DNA from: Thermoleophilia bacterium
Lineage (GTDB): Bacteria; Actinomycetota; Thermoleophilia; RBG-16-64-13
Direction: 5' to 3'
Assembly: GCA_016929985.1 (NCBI GenBank)
Contig: JAFGIH010000104.1
Span: 1-12,548 of the forward strand
Length of the DNA stretch: 12,548 nt
In this document: one piece after another, positions 5,553 to 12,470 of the stretch
How positions within the stretch are numbered: position 1 is the stretch's first letter
Layout: every line of letters starts with the position of its first letter
The notes under the pieces: model-generated
Seen by the model: the letters and a program-made list of their open reading frames with translations, nothing else
What the model was told of the DNA's origin: nothing
The model's database searches: none
Program-made: the position numbers and the translations under genes

Positions 5553-7646
5553 TCAAGGGTACCCGAAGAAGGCCCGGTCGTCCCACTTCGTGAGGGTGAC
5601 ACCCAGAGCGGCGCTGAGGCTGGTCAGCCGGTCGAGGATGGCGTCGGCCTCCCATCCGTGCACCGGCGACGGGATACCGTACACGTCGTCCAGATAGACG
5701 GGGATGATCTCGCCCCGGGGCGCCCCGCTTTCCGACATCACCACCTGCAGCACGAACGCTTCGCCGGTGGCGCGCGAGTAATGGTCGAAGACGAAATCGC
5801 CCAGGCTGTAGGCGATCAACTTGTTCTTGTAGACCTCGAGGCCCTGGATCACGTGGGGATGGTGTCCCAGCACCAGGTCGGCTCCGGCGTCCACCACTCT
5901 GTGAGCCAGATCCCGCTCCGCCCAGTTCGCGGAGGCGTCGTACTCGACCCCCCAGTGGAAGCTCACGATGCAGAAGTCCGAGGCCGCCGAGGCAGCCGCC
6001 ACCTGGGCCAGCACTGTGCTGTACTCCCAGTCCTTGGCAGTAGCGATACCCGGCGTGGTGGACGTAGCCGCGAAACCGGACGGCACTATCCTGCTGTAGG
6101 CCAGCACCGCCACCGTGCCGGCCGGGGTGTCGACGTAGGCCGGCTGACAGGCCGCGGCCGCATTGGCTCCGGCGCCGGCGTGACCGATCCCCGCCGCGTT
6201 CAGCCGCGAGATGCAGTCGAGCAGGGCCACGCTCGTGTAGTCCATGGTGTGGTTGTTGGCCAGACTGACCACATCGATCCCCGCCGAGAGCAGGCCCGCG
6301 GTGAGAGCCGGCCGGGCCCGGAACGTGAAATCCTTCCAAGGGAGGCGGGTGCCGGTATTGGAGATAGGTCCCTCCAGGTTGACGAAAGCCAGGTGCGCGG
6401 GTTCCAAGAACTCCGTGACTCCGGCGAACACCGCCTCTCCCCCGTGCGCGTCGATGTAGAGGCCCACATTGCGGTCGCCCAATACGTCACCCCCAGCCGC
6501 CACCGTGAGCCAGGTCTCGTTTGCCGGTGGGAAGGGAGGCTCGGCCGGCAGCCCCACCAGAGAGCGACCCTGACGCAGCACGATCTCGATCATGGCGATG
6601 AAGGAGAGGTGCTGGACGGCGGAGGCGTTGTCTTGAAGGGTGGCGGCCACGCCCGCCGGGATGGGACCGGCCACCGGGGTGAGCAGCAGCAGCCCGCCGT
6701 CCCGGCCCAGATAGGGCCCGGCCGCCAGCGCATCGGGGAACTTGTCCCCGGTGGCCAGGCCGGTGTGGGTGAAACTCAGGCCGGCGTAGGCCTGGGCCCA
6801 GGTGGCCACGTTGCAGTTGGTGTAGTAGCGGTCGGTGCCGGAGAGGTTGCCCACTCCCTGCACCGTATCGGGTAGGGTGGCATAGGTACCCACCTTGAGG
6901 GCTCTGATGATGTTCAGCTCGGCCAGGGCGGCCGCGGCACTGGGATGCAGCGCGGAGTCATCTGCCTGGTCGGTCAGGAGCACGGGCCACTTCTGAGCGC
7001 AGGCCAAGGGAGAGACGCCGATGGCGTCGGGGAACTTGCTGCCGATGGTGACGATGGCGGTAGAAGCAGAGATATCTCCCCCGGTGGCGTTCACCCGTTC
7101 ACCCAGAGCCTTGGCCACCTGGTAGCTCATGTCGTAGACCACATCGGGTGCGGCGCCGCTGCCGTTGATGGCGGTGACCGTGGAAGTCGGGAGCGCGGCC
7201 TGGACGGCGCTCAGCACCTCCGGAGCCATGCCGATGCAGATGACGTTCTCTGGGGCCAGACGCTCCAACTCGGCCTTGACGTTGTTGGCCAGAGCGGCCT
7301 GATAGGTCAGAAGCGCCGGCCCACCCCAAGCGGCGGCCAGAGGGGCGCCGCACAGAGCTTCCTGGTAGGTCTCCCCCGGAGCCACTACCACTCCCGAGCC
7401 GGCCGGGAGCGGCTCGGGGAACATGGCCTTTGAGATCTTGATGGCGGTGTCGTAGCGGTTGTCACCGCGCAGGTAGGTGAGCTCGATGGCGGGGTCGGCG
7501 CCGAGGGGGGCAGTGTCGGTGGCGAAGGTGGCCGGGGCGACCGCCGAGGCGTCCGAGCTCCCGATGCTTTGAGCGGGCGCCACGGCGCAAAGGGCAAGCA
7601 GGAGTAAGACCGTGACGATGATCGTCGGAAGCGACCTAACCTTCAT
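5553..7646 (-). CDS. Exported CWB2-repeat surface protein with CapA/PgsA-type metallophosphatase domain
   Basis: The product has 697 residues. Residues 1-27 are a signal peptide. From about 55 to 355 there are three cell-wall-binding-repeat-2 units: the first begins YLRGDNRYDTAIKIS, the second is around 158-260, and the third begins NLSGTDRYYTN near 267. Such triplets anchor proteins non-covalently to cell-wall polymers. From about 375 to 660 lies a CapA/PgsA-type (PGA_cap) calcineurin-like domain. Its motifs appear complete: GGDVLGDR (Asp387), NLEGPIS (Asn423, Glu425), SLANNHTMD (Asn465, His466), SFHWGVEY (His564), GHHPHV (595-598) and YSLGDFVF (Asp617). CapA proteins act in poly-gamma-glutamate or capsule export, but no capB/capC partners are visible, so the substrate is unknown. 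The ATG at 7646 has AGAAGG upstream. The gene stands alone and is divergent from the exonuclease gene. Confidence 0.92.
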   Translation of the reverse strand: MKVRSLPTIIVTVLLLLALCAVAPAQSIGSSDASAVAPATFATDTAPLGADPAIELTYLRGDNRYDTAIKISKAMFPEPLPAGSGVVVAPGETYQEALCGAPLAAAWGGPALLTYQAALANNVKAELERLAPENVICIGMAPEVLSAVQAALPTSTVTAINGSGAAPDVVYDMSYQVAKALGERVNATGGDISASTAIVTIGSKFPDAIGVSPLACAQKWPVLLTDQADDSALHPSAAAALAELNIIRALKVGTYATLPDTVQGVGNLSGTDRYYTNCNVATWAQAYAGLSFTHTGLATGDKFPDALAAGPYLGRDGGLLLLTPVAGPIPAGVAATLQDNASAVQHLSFIAMIEIVLRQGRSLVGLPAEPPFPPANETWLTVAAGGDVLGDRNVGLYIDAHGGEAVFAGVTEFLEPAHLAFVNLEGPISNTGTRLPWKDFTFRARPALTAGLLSAGIDVVSLANNHTMDYTSVALLDCISRLNAAGIGHAGAGANAAAACQPAYVDTPAGTVAVLAYSRIVPSGFAATSTTPGIATAKDWEYSTVLAQVAAASAASDFCIVSFHWGVEYDASANWAERDLAHRVVDAGADLVLGHHPHVIQGLEVYKNKLIAYSLGDFVFDHYSRATGEAFVLQVVMSESGAPRGEIIPVYLDDVYGIPSPVHGWEADAILDRLTSLSAALGVTLTKWDDRAFFGYP

Positions 7647-7695
7647 GCGACCCAGCCTTCTCGCCGGACTGAGTAATCTCGCGACTCATCCTACG

Positions 7696-7704
7696 ATTCT
7701 AGCA
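7696..7704 (-). promoter_or_regulatory. Candidate extended -10 promoter of the CWB2-CapA gene
   Basis: On the minus strand TGC followed by TAGAAT (7704-7696) matches the extended -10 form TGnTATAAT at all but one position. It lies 50 bases before the ATG at 7646. The -35 region 17 bases upstream (GGGACC) is poor, as often seen with extended -10 promoters. Confidence 0.4.
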
Positions 7705-7857
7705 GCGAGGATGGGGGCGGTCCCGCGGGGTCTCCCCTGCGGAATGAGAGCTCGTGTTCACATGCAGTGCGGCCCTAGACCCTCTTCCATTCCGTCCACG
7801 GTAGGAGGTAGGCTGTTATTCATTACCCTGCACTTATGGACACGGAAGCGAGCTGGC

Positions 7858-9135
7858 ATGGGACTCTTGGACGAATTGTCCGTAGAACCCTTCCACGGTG
7901 ACCCTTCGGTGCGTCTCGTAGTCGTGGATGTTGAGACTACGGGTGTCTACGATAGCGACCGCGTGGTTGAAGTAGCCGCTGTGACCATGTCCCCGAACGG
8001 CAAGATTCACGACGAATAGGAGACTCTAGTCAATCCGGGACGCGACGTGGGACCCACCCACCTCCACGGAATAACCGCCTCGATGGTCTCGGCTGCGCCA
8101 CGCTTCGAGGAGATTGCGGCAGCTCTGGCGGAGAGGATTCACGGGGGAGTTCTGGTCGCTCACAATTTGCCATTTGACTCCCGCATGATCGGGAACGAGT
8201 ACTCCAGGATGGGGGCAGCGCTGGACCCAGGAAGCGGTGTCTGCACTCTGCGCCTCTGCGGTGAGCGTCTTGATCTCGCTTGCGCAAGGTGCGGCATACA
8301 GATTGGCCAACATCACAGAGCTCTCGCGGACGCGCGCGCCACGGCTCACCTGCTCGCCGCGCAAAACGCTCAGACCGAATGTCGCCCCGCCTTTGTGGCT
8401 GGCTTGCAGCCCGGGCCTGACTCTCGCACTCTCCGCCGAGAGCTCGCTGGCGGAGACGTGCCGCCCATGCCTTTCATAGCCAGGCTTGCCTTGCGAACAA
8501 TTCACCGGGCCGCCCGGGAGGCTACGCTTCAGTACCTCGATTTGCTCGACTGGGCTATCGGAGATGGTGACCTATCTTCTAGCGAGAGTGAGCAACTCAA
8601 CTCGCTTGCGCTTCGGCTGGGCATGAGCCCGGAATCGGTTCTCGCTGCACACGCACACTACCTCCGGGAGTTGATTTCTGCCGCTGCGCGGGACCAGGTG
8701 ATCACTCGTCAGGAACACGAAGTGCTCAACCGAGTGGCCCTAGCTCTAGGTTTGGACACTGAGCTTGTCGACCAAGCCGTCTACCCTTGGATGGAGCAGT
8801 CAAAGCGCATCCGGATCACCAGCGGCATGGGTGTGTGTTTCACAGGTCAAGCGACATACACGGACGGTTCCGAGATGCACAGGGATCTTCTCTGTGGCAT
8901 TGCCGAGAGCCTCGGGCTGCGAGTTGAAGAGTCCGTCACCAAGAAGAGGTGCGACCTGCTGGTGGCGAGCGACCCGCGCTCCTTGTCAGGTAAGGCCCAG
9001 AAGGCTCGTCAGTACGGGATTCCCGTAGCAGCCGTGACGGATTTTCTCTGCACGCAACCCGAGGGCGAAATCCCTGTGACCCACCTGCAAGTTGCCACTC
9101 AGGCGAACAGCCACGCGGCGGGAGGCACACAATGA
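7858..9135 (+). pseudogene. DnaQ-family exonuclease with TerB-like and BRCT domains, interrupted by an in-frame TAG
   Basis: Read as one frame, this encodes about 425 residues of a DEDD-type 3'-5' exonuclease. The N-terminal piece (7858-8016) carries the Exo I motif VVVDVETTG (Asp24, Glu26) and stops at TAG 8017-8019. The same frame continues at once with ETLVNPGRDVG...HGIT, the usual continuation of this fold, so a single nonsense codon splits the domain. A TGG to TAG change is plausible, since an aromatic residue is common at this place. No other stop or frameshift is visible over the remaining 1.1 kb. The ATG at 7858 is preferred, with a weak GGAAG upstream. A strong GGAGG at 7803-7807 precedes an in-frame CTG at 7813, a possible alternative start. 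Recent mutation, sequence error and programmed readthrough all remain possible. Confidence 0.7.
8047..9135 (+). CDS. Downstream open segment of the split exonuclease: Exo II/III, TerB-like, BRCT
   Basis: If translated alone, a GTG at 8047 would give 362 residues lacking the Exo I aspartate and glutamate, so it should not be an active nuclease by itself. Residues 36-46 hold Exo II (HNLPFDSRM, Asp44) and 89-100 hold Exo III (HHRALADARA, His90 and Asp95). Residues about 155-245 look like a TerB-type helical domain (DWAIGDGDLSSSESEQL and a second half around 210-245). Residues about 256-336 form a BRCT domain (MGVCFTGQATYTDG, then SVTKKRCDLLVASDP and KAQKARQYGIPV), usually a protein- or DNA-end-binding module. 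No ribosome-binding site of note precedes the GTG. Its TGA overlaps the next gene by four bases. Whether this segment is made separately is uncertain. Confidence 0.6.
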   Translation: MGPTHLHGITASMVSAAPRFEEIAAALAERIHGGVLVAHNLPFDSRMIGNEYSRMGAALDPGSGVCTLRLCGERLDLACARCGIQIGQHHRALADARATAHLLAAQNAQTECRPAFVAGLQPGPDSRTLRRELAGGDVPPMPFIARLALRTIHRAAREATLQYLDLLDWAIGDGDLSSSESEQLNSLALRLGMSPESVLAAHAHYLRELISAAARDQVITRQEHEVLNRVALALGLDTELVDQAVYPWMEQSKRIRITSGMGVCFTGQATYTDGSEMHRDLLCGIAESLGLRVEESVTKKRCDLLVASDPRSLSGKAQKARQYGIPVAAVTDFLCTQPEGEIPVTHLQVATQANSHAAGGTQ

Positions 9136-9518
9136 CCACAAGGGTTCAGCGATCCATCAATGAGCCGGTGCGCTCCGGACTGACGTGGCAGGAATACTGG
9201 GCAGGTGATGATCACGGGCTGATCAAGTGCTGGGAGAATGGTCGTCTGCTACGGCAGCGCCAGCCTGAAGTCGCTGCCAGGGCCGAAAGGGGTGAACTTC
9301 CGCCGCTTGAGTGGAAGGGCGGTGCTGAACGTCCGCTGAAACAGAAGGAGCCGAAGTTCGGAGTCCACTTCTATGTCGCCACGTGGCAGGGACTCAGAGG
9401 CGACGATCTGGACGTCGACCCCTCAGTCGAAGTGGAGATGGTCTGTGCGCGCACGGGTGTCCGGTTCATGTACACCAATGACATTAAGAAGTACGGCAAG
9501 GAATCCGACTCTACGTGA
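9132..9518 (+). CDS. Hypothetical protein, translationally coupled to the exonuclease
   Basis: The product has 128 residues and I do not recognise it. The ATG at 9132 overlaps the exonuclease TGA (ATGA) and has a strong GGGAGG six bases upstream, so it is very likely translated and coupled. It has no signal peptide, membrane segment or Cys pairs. It is hydrophilic with several Trp residues (TWQEYWAGDDHGLIKCWENG near 18-37), a charged middle, and a C-terminal part, KFGVHFYVATWQGLRGDDL, followed by VEVEMVCARTGVRFMYTND. The position suggests a partner or accessory of the DnaQ-TerB-BRCT nuclease (inference). If the exonuclease gene is dead, this gene may still be expressed from its own ribosome-binding site. 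Confidence 0.75.
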   Translation: MTTRVQRSINEPVRSGLTWQEYWAGDDHGLIKCWENGRLLRQRQPEVAARAERGELPPLEWKGGAERPLKQKEPKFGVHFYVATWQGLRGDDLDVDPSVEVEMVCARTGVRFMYTNDIKKYGKESDST

Positions 9519-9572
9519 TGCTGCAGCTAGACTCGGTGCGGCGTTCGAAGAGCGTCCAGCACCGCCCCCACG

Positions 9573-9588
9573 CGTGACGCTCGTCACG
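9573..9588. terminator. Weak bidirectional hairpin between convergent genes
   Basis: CGTGAC (9573-9578) and GTCACG (9583-9588) form a perfect six-base stem with a four-base loop. It lies between the stop of the 128-residue gene and the stop of the SGNH hydrolase gene, which converge here. No T-run follows on either strand, so it is only a possible terminator. Confidence 0.3.
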
Positions 9589-9608
9589 GATGCGGCCGTG
9601 CCCGTACT

Positions 9609-10526
9609 TCAGACCTTGACTCGGCTCCTGCGGACCATGAAAAGCGCGGTCCCACCTGCTGCGAGGACCACAACCGCGGCTACGCCGCCGATTATCCAGT
9701 ACAGGGTGTGGTCTCTTCCCGATTCTGTCACTGAGCCTGTACCTGTACCCATGGTCTCCATCCACGTGGCGATGGGCTTGTAGAGAATGTCATATCCGGC
9801 ATCGTTGGGGTGGAGATAATCCAGTAGGTACTCTTTGGTCGTCACCTTCAGCAGGTCGTTGTTGAGATGAGCATCATCGTAGAGATCGAGATAGGGGATG
9901 CCCCATTTCTTGCATATGGGGATAGCGGCGGCGACATACTCGGACATGTCGGTCATTCGGCCGCCCATTTCGGTCTTTGGCGTCTGGTAGTTGATGATGT
10001 ACCCGATATGCGTCTCGTCGCCGAAGTACTGTCTTGCATAGTAGAAGAGCTCTTCAAGACCGCCGGCATAGGTGCTGATATCGAAATCGGCGACGTCGAA
10101 TGAATCGGCCATCGTGCCGACCGGGGCTGACATCAGGGCATCACCGGCCATGCCCTGAAAGATGACGTAGTCGTAGGTCTTGTCTCTTACCTTCTCGATC
10201 TCAGCGATGATTCGGCTCTTGCGGGCGGTGGACAGCGAGGCTCCGGGTATTCCATTGTTGGTCACAGTCATGCCGTAGTGTGCCGCGATCCTGCCGGGCC
10301 ATCCGCGCTCCTCCTCAGGCACGTTGGCCATGCCGGCGGTGATCGAATCTCCGCAGAAGAGCGCGGTCTTGCCGTAGAGAACACTACCAGTATCGACCGA
10401 AAGTGCTGCCGTTGTCGAAGTGGCGGCGGCTTGGGCATTCGCCGGCGCAGTTGTAACACAGGTGAACAATGCGAGAAAGGCGATCGCCGCGAGAAGAATG
10501 GTCGAGACTTTGGCGCTTCTCTTCAT
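9609..10526 (-). CDS. Exported SGNH/GDSL-type hydrolase with C-terminal membrane anchor
   Basis: The product has 305 residues. Residues 1-32 are a signal peptide ending ANAQA. The SGNH hydrolase domain spans about 47-255: block I LFCGDSITAG (nucleophile Ser61), block II TNNGIPGAS (Gly92) and block V DYLHPND (Asp236, His239). Block III reads FQGMAGDAL, where most relatives have GxxND, so the oxyanion-hole Asn is Gly128 here. Residues about 275-297 are a membrane helix followed by VRRSRVKV, so the enzyme is anchored at the outer face of the membrane. The ATG at 10526 has AAGGGAG eight bases upstream. It follows the lipoprotein esterase gene by 85 bases, probably on the same transcript. It is likely an esterase or lipase acting on an ester at the cell surface, substrate unknown. 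Confidence 0.88.
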   Translation of the reverse strand: MKRSAKVSTILLAAIAFLALFTCVTTAPANAQAAATSTTAALSVDTGSVLYGKTALFCGDSITAGMANVPEEERGWPGRIAAHYGMTVTNNGIPGASLSTARKSRIIAEIEKVRDKTYDYVIFQGMAGDALMSAPVGTMADSFDVADFDISTYAGGLEELFYYARQYFGDETHIGYIINYQTPKTEMGGRMTDMSEYVAAAIPICKKWGIPYLDLYDDAHLNNDLLKVTTKEYLLDYLHPNDAGYDILYKPIATWMETMGTGTGSVTESGRDHTLYWIIGGVAAVVVLAAGGTALFMVRRSRVKV

Positions 10527-10611
10527 TGCTGCTGCTCCCTTTCGTTACTCGCACTTGCTCAGATGAGAGATGCAGGCAGATGTCTTCCGGTGCTGTTTGG
10601 ATCATGTCGTG

Positions 10612-11856
10612 CTACTGGGCGACCACCAGCCTGCCGTCGGCGCCTCTGGAGAATCTGCTCATGAACTCCCAGGCCAACTCGGGAAAGTCGCCGCTCGGCG
10701 AATGAGGAAGGTTCGTCACGCACACGATCTCGACCATCTTGACGCCGTCGGCCCGGTTGAACTCCGCACCATAGTGCACCACCCCGTCGATGGTCTCCTT
10801 CCACATAGTGTCGCCGACGACGCCGATGGCCTTGACCGCCTCGTCTGTGCTGGTTGCCTGAGCGTCTAGGCTGTCTTCCAGCGTGAGCTGGGTGGGACAG
10901 TCGTTCACCTGCAGCCACAGATTCAGTCCGTCTATGATCCCCTCGGTGTTGATCGGAAGTTGGGCGAAATCATGATCGCCGGCTATCATCATCATGGGCA
11001 GGCTGAAGTCCATGGCCGCTGCGTAATCTTCTGCAGGGGTGAAGAACGGAGGCGATCCCCCCGCCGTGGTGTTGACCACCGCGAGCGAACTATGCATGGC
11101 GGCCGCTGCGATGACCTTCGGAAACTCGAGGCCTGCCATGGCAGTCGCGACGCCCCCAGCCGACATGCCGGCCACGTAGACCCGGCTCCTGTCGATTGGA
11201 TATCCCCCCGCCTCCAGAGCGTCCAGGATCCTCACCACTTGACCACCCGGGGTGATCGCGCTGGAACCGTTAGACACAGGGTTGGCCGGGCAGATGGTGA
11301 TGAAGCCTTCTTTGGCCCCGACGTGGGCAAAGCCGTGGCCTTCCGCCGAGAATACGAGCTTCTCACCACCGACGAAGTCAAACACGATCGGATAGACGGC
11401 GGTGTTGTCGGCCGCCAGCGCAGACAACGGGGTGTAGCTGGCCCATTTCAAGTCCAGGTTGTCGGCGTCGTGCATCTCCTTCTTGACGCCCAGGGCCTCG
11501 AAGTAGGCTAGTACGGCCGGGTCCATCTCGTTCTTGTAGAGGAACAGGTTGCTCTGGTACTCGATGCTCTTCTGGGCGGCGACGGTAGCCTTCCACGCCT
11601 CGACATCGAGTTCTCCCTTGCCCAGGCTCTTGAACATGTTGTAGACGATATTGGGATAGTCCACACCCGTGTCCCCGGCGGAGAGTGTGGTCGTTGGACC
11701 GGCCGCGGTCGTATCCGTGGTGGCTGCACCGGTGGTCGTGGTCGGCTCGCTGGCCGCTGTCGTCGTTGTTGTCTCGCCGCCGCAGCCGGCAAGCAGGACG
11801 ACGACCAGCACACTGAGCAAGAGCACGCTGCTGAATGGAGAATACGGCTTCCTCAC
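10612..11856 (-). CDS. Lipoprotein alpha/beta-hydrolase, PHB-depolymerase/LpqC-type esterase
   Basis: The product has 414 residues. A GTG at 11856 is the start, with AGGTGA six bases upstream. Residues 1-25 are a lipoprotein signal ending LLAGC (Cys25). Residues 28-58 are a Thr-rich linker (TTTTT, TTTTG, TTDTT). The alpha/beta-hydrolase domain covers about 145-400. It contains VYVAGMSAGGVAT with nucleophile Ser232 in GxSxG. IAGDHDFAQL supplies a candidate acid (Asp294 or Asp296), and TNLPHSPSG the candidate His385. The layout fits the PHB-depolymerase-like / feruloyl-esterase family of secreted esterases. About 85 residues between linker and hydrolase core (60-145) have no assignment. With the SGNH hydrolase downstream it forms a pair of surface-anchored esterases. 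The natural substrate cannot be told. Confidence 0.88.
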   Translation of the reverse strand: MRKPYSPFSSVLLLSVLVVVLLAGCGGETTTTTAASEPTTTTGAATTDTTAAGPTTTLSAGDTGVDYPNIVYNMFKSLGKGELDVEAWKATVAAQKSIEYQSNLFLYKNEMDPAVLAYFEALGVKKEMHDADNLDLKWASYTPLSALAADNTAVYPIVFDFVGGEKLVFSAEGHGFAHVGAKEGFITICPANPVSNGSSAITPGGQVVRILDALEAGGYPIDRSRVYVAGMSAGGVATAMAGLEFPKVIAAAAMHSSLAVVNTTAGGSPPFFTPAEDYAAAMDFSLPMMMIAGDHDFAQLPINTEGIIDGLNLWLQVNDCPTQLTLEDSLDAQATSTDEAVKAIGVVGDTMWKETIDGVVHYGAEFNRADGVKMVEIVCVTNLPHSPSGDFPELAWEFMSRFSRGADGRLVVAQ

Positions 11857-11967
11857 TGTCGGTCACCTGTTCTTGCGGAGCCTTGTCCGCGGTTGAGGGT
11901 GGATGTAGGCACTCCTATTGTCGCTCTACGTCACGCCGGCAACTGGTACTTGCCCTCTGCCTTGCCC

Positions 11968-11996
11968 ATCGTAGGGCCTGAGAAGCCGCCTGTCAA
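11968..11996 (-). promoter_or_regulatory. Sigma70-type promoter of the esterase/SGNH unit
   Basis: On the minus strand TTGACA (11996-11991), a 17-base spacer and TACGAT (11973-11968) form a good promoter, with an exact -35 and four of six -10 bases. It points at the esterase gene and gives a leader of about 105 bases. No other strong promoter is seen before the SGNH gene, which supports a shared transcript. Confidence 0.6.
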
Positions 11997-12062
11997 CGAC
12001 TCGAGTTGTCCTTTCGTATCGATGAGCGCCATCATTGATAGCGAACCAGTCGGCACCCTAGT

Positions 12063-12470
12063 ATGGAGTGGGAGGCGCTGTGGCGAAGCCGGCGGTCCAG
12101 GGGGCAAACAGATTCTGGAGGAGCGAAGGAGACGAAGGGACGTTCTAAGAGTCGCGTATTCGTTCTTCTGACGATCGTCTTCTGTATGGCCTTTCTTGTC
12201 GGTTGCTCGGCGGTCGCGGCCGGGTCCGGCGACGGCGCCACAACGGGGGCTTCGCCTAACACCGGCAGCGTGGTCCACGGCAAGACTGTGCTCTTCTGCG
12301 GAGACTCGATCTGCGCGGGCATGCCCAACGCGCCCGAGGCAAAGCACGGATGGGCAGGCAGAATCGGGGTCTTGTACGGCATGAACGTGACCAACAACGG
12401 CCGAGCCGCTGCGACGGTCGCGATTGCCACAAACCGCAGCAAAGGCCGGAGCCCTGACAACCCTGGATAA
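12063..12470 (+). pseudogene. Decayed and truncated paralogue of the SGNH hydrolase
   Basis: The frame encodes a lipoprotein-type signal (FLVGC) followed by a stretch that matches the SGNH hydrolase at 9609-10526. From TGSVVHGKT through LFCGDSICAG to YGMNVTNNG, 33 of 47 residues are identical by hand alignment. The homology fades by about 12440 and the frame ends at 12470, so blocks III and V are missing. The formal ATG at 12063 gives an unnatural Arg-rich leader. A strong GGAGGAG (12117-12123) sits eight bases before an in-frame ACG AAG at 12132, just where the paralogue has ATG AAG. The ancestral start codon therefore seems mutated. With start loss and truncation this is most likely a dead gene copy. 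Confidence 0.7.

Noticed and set aside
5658..6875. Plus-strand frame of 405 codons opposite the CWB2-CapA gene
   Set aside because: It is an antisense shadow with biased Gly/Arg/His/Val composition; the minus strand carries all CapA and CWB2 motifs.
8026..8505. Minus-strand frame of 159 codons opposite the exonuclease
   Set aside because: It is an antisense shadow; the plus-strand frame holds the Exo II and III motifs and continues into TerB-like and BRCT domains.
11931..12032. Short minus-strand peptide frame (MMALIDTKGQ...) upstream of the esterase
   Set aside because: The frame contains the esterase promoter boxes and has no good ribosome-binding site, so it is probably chance.
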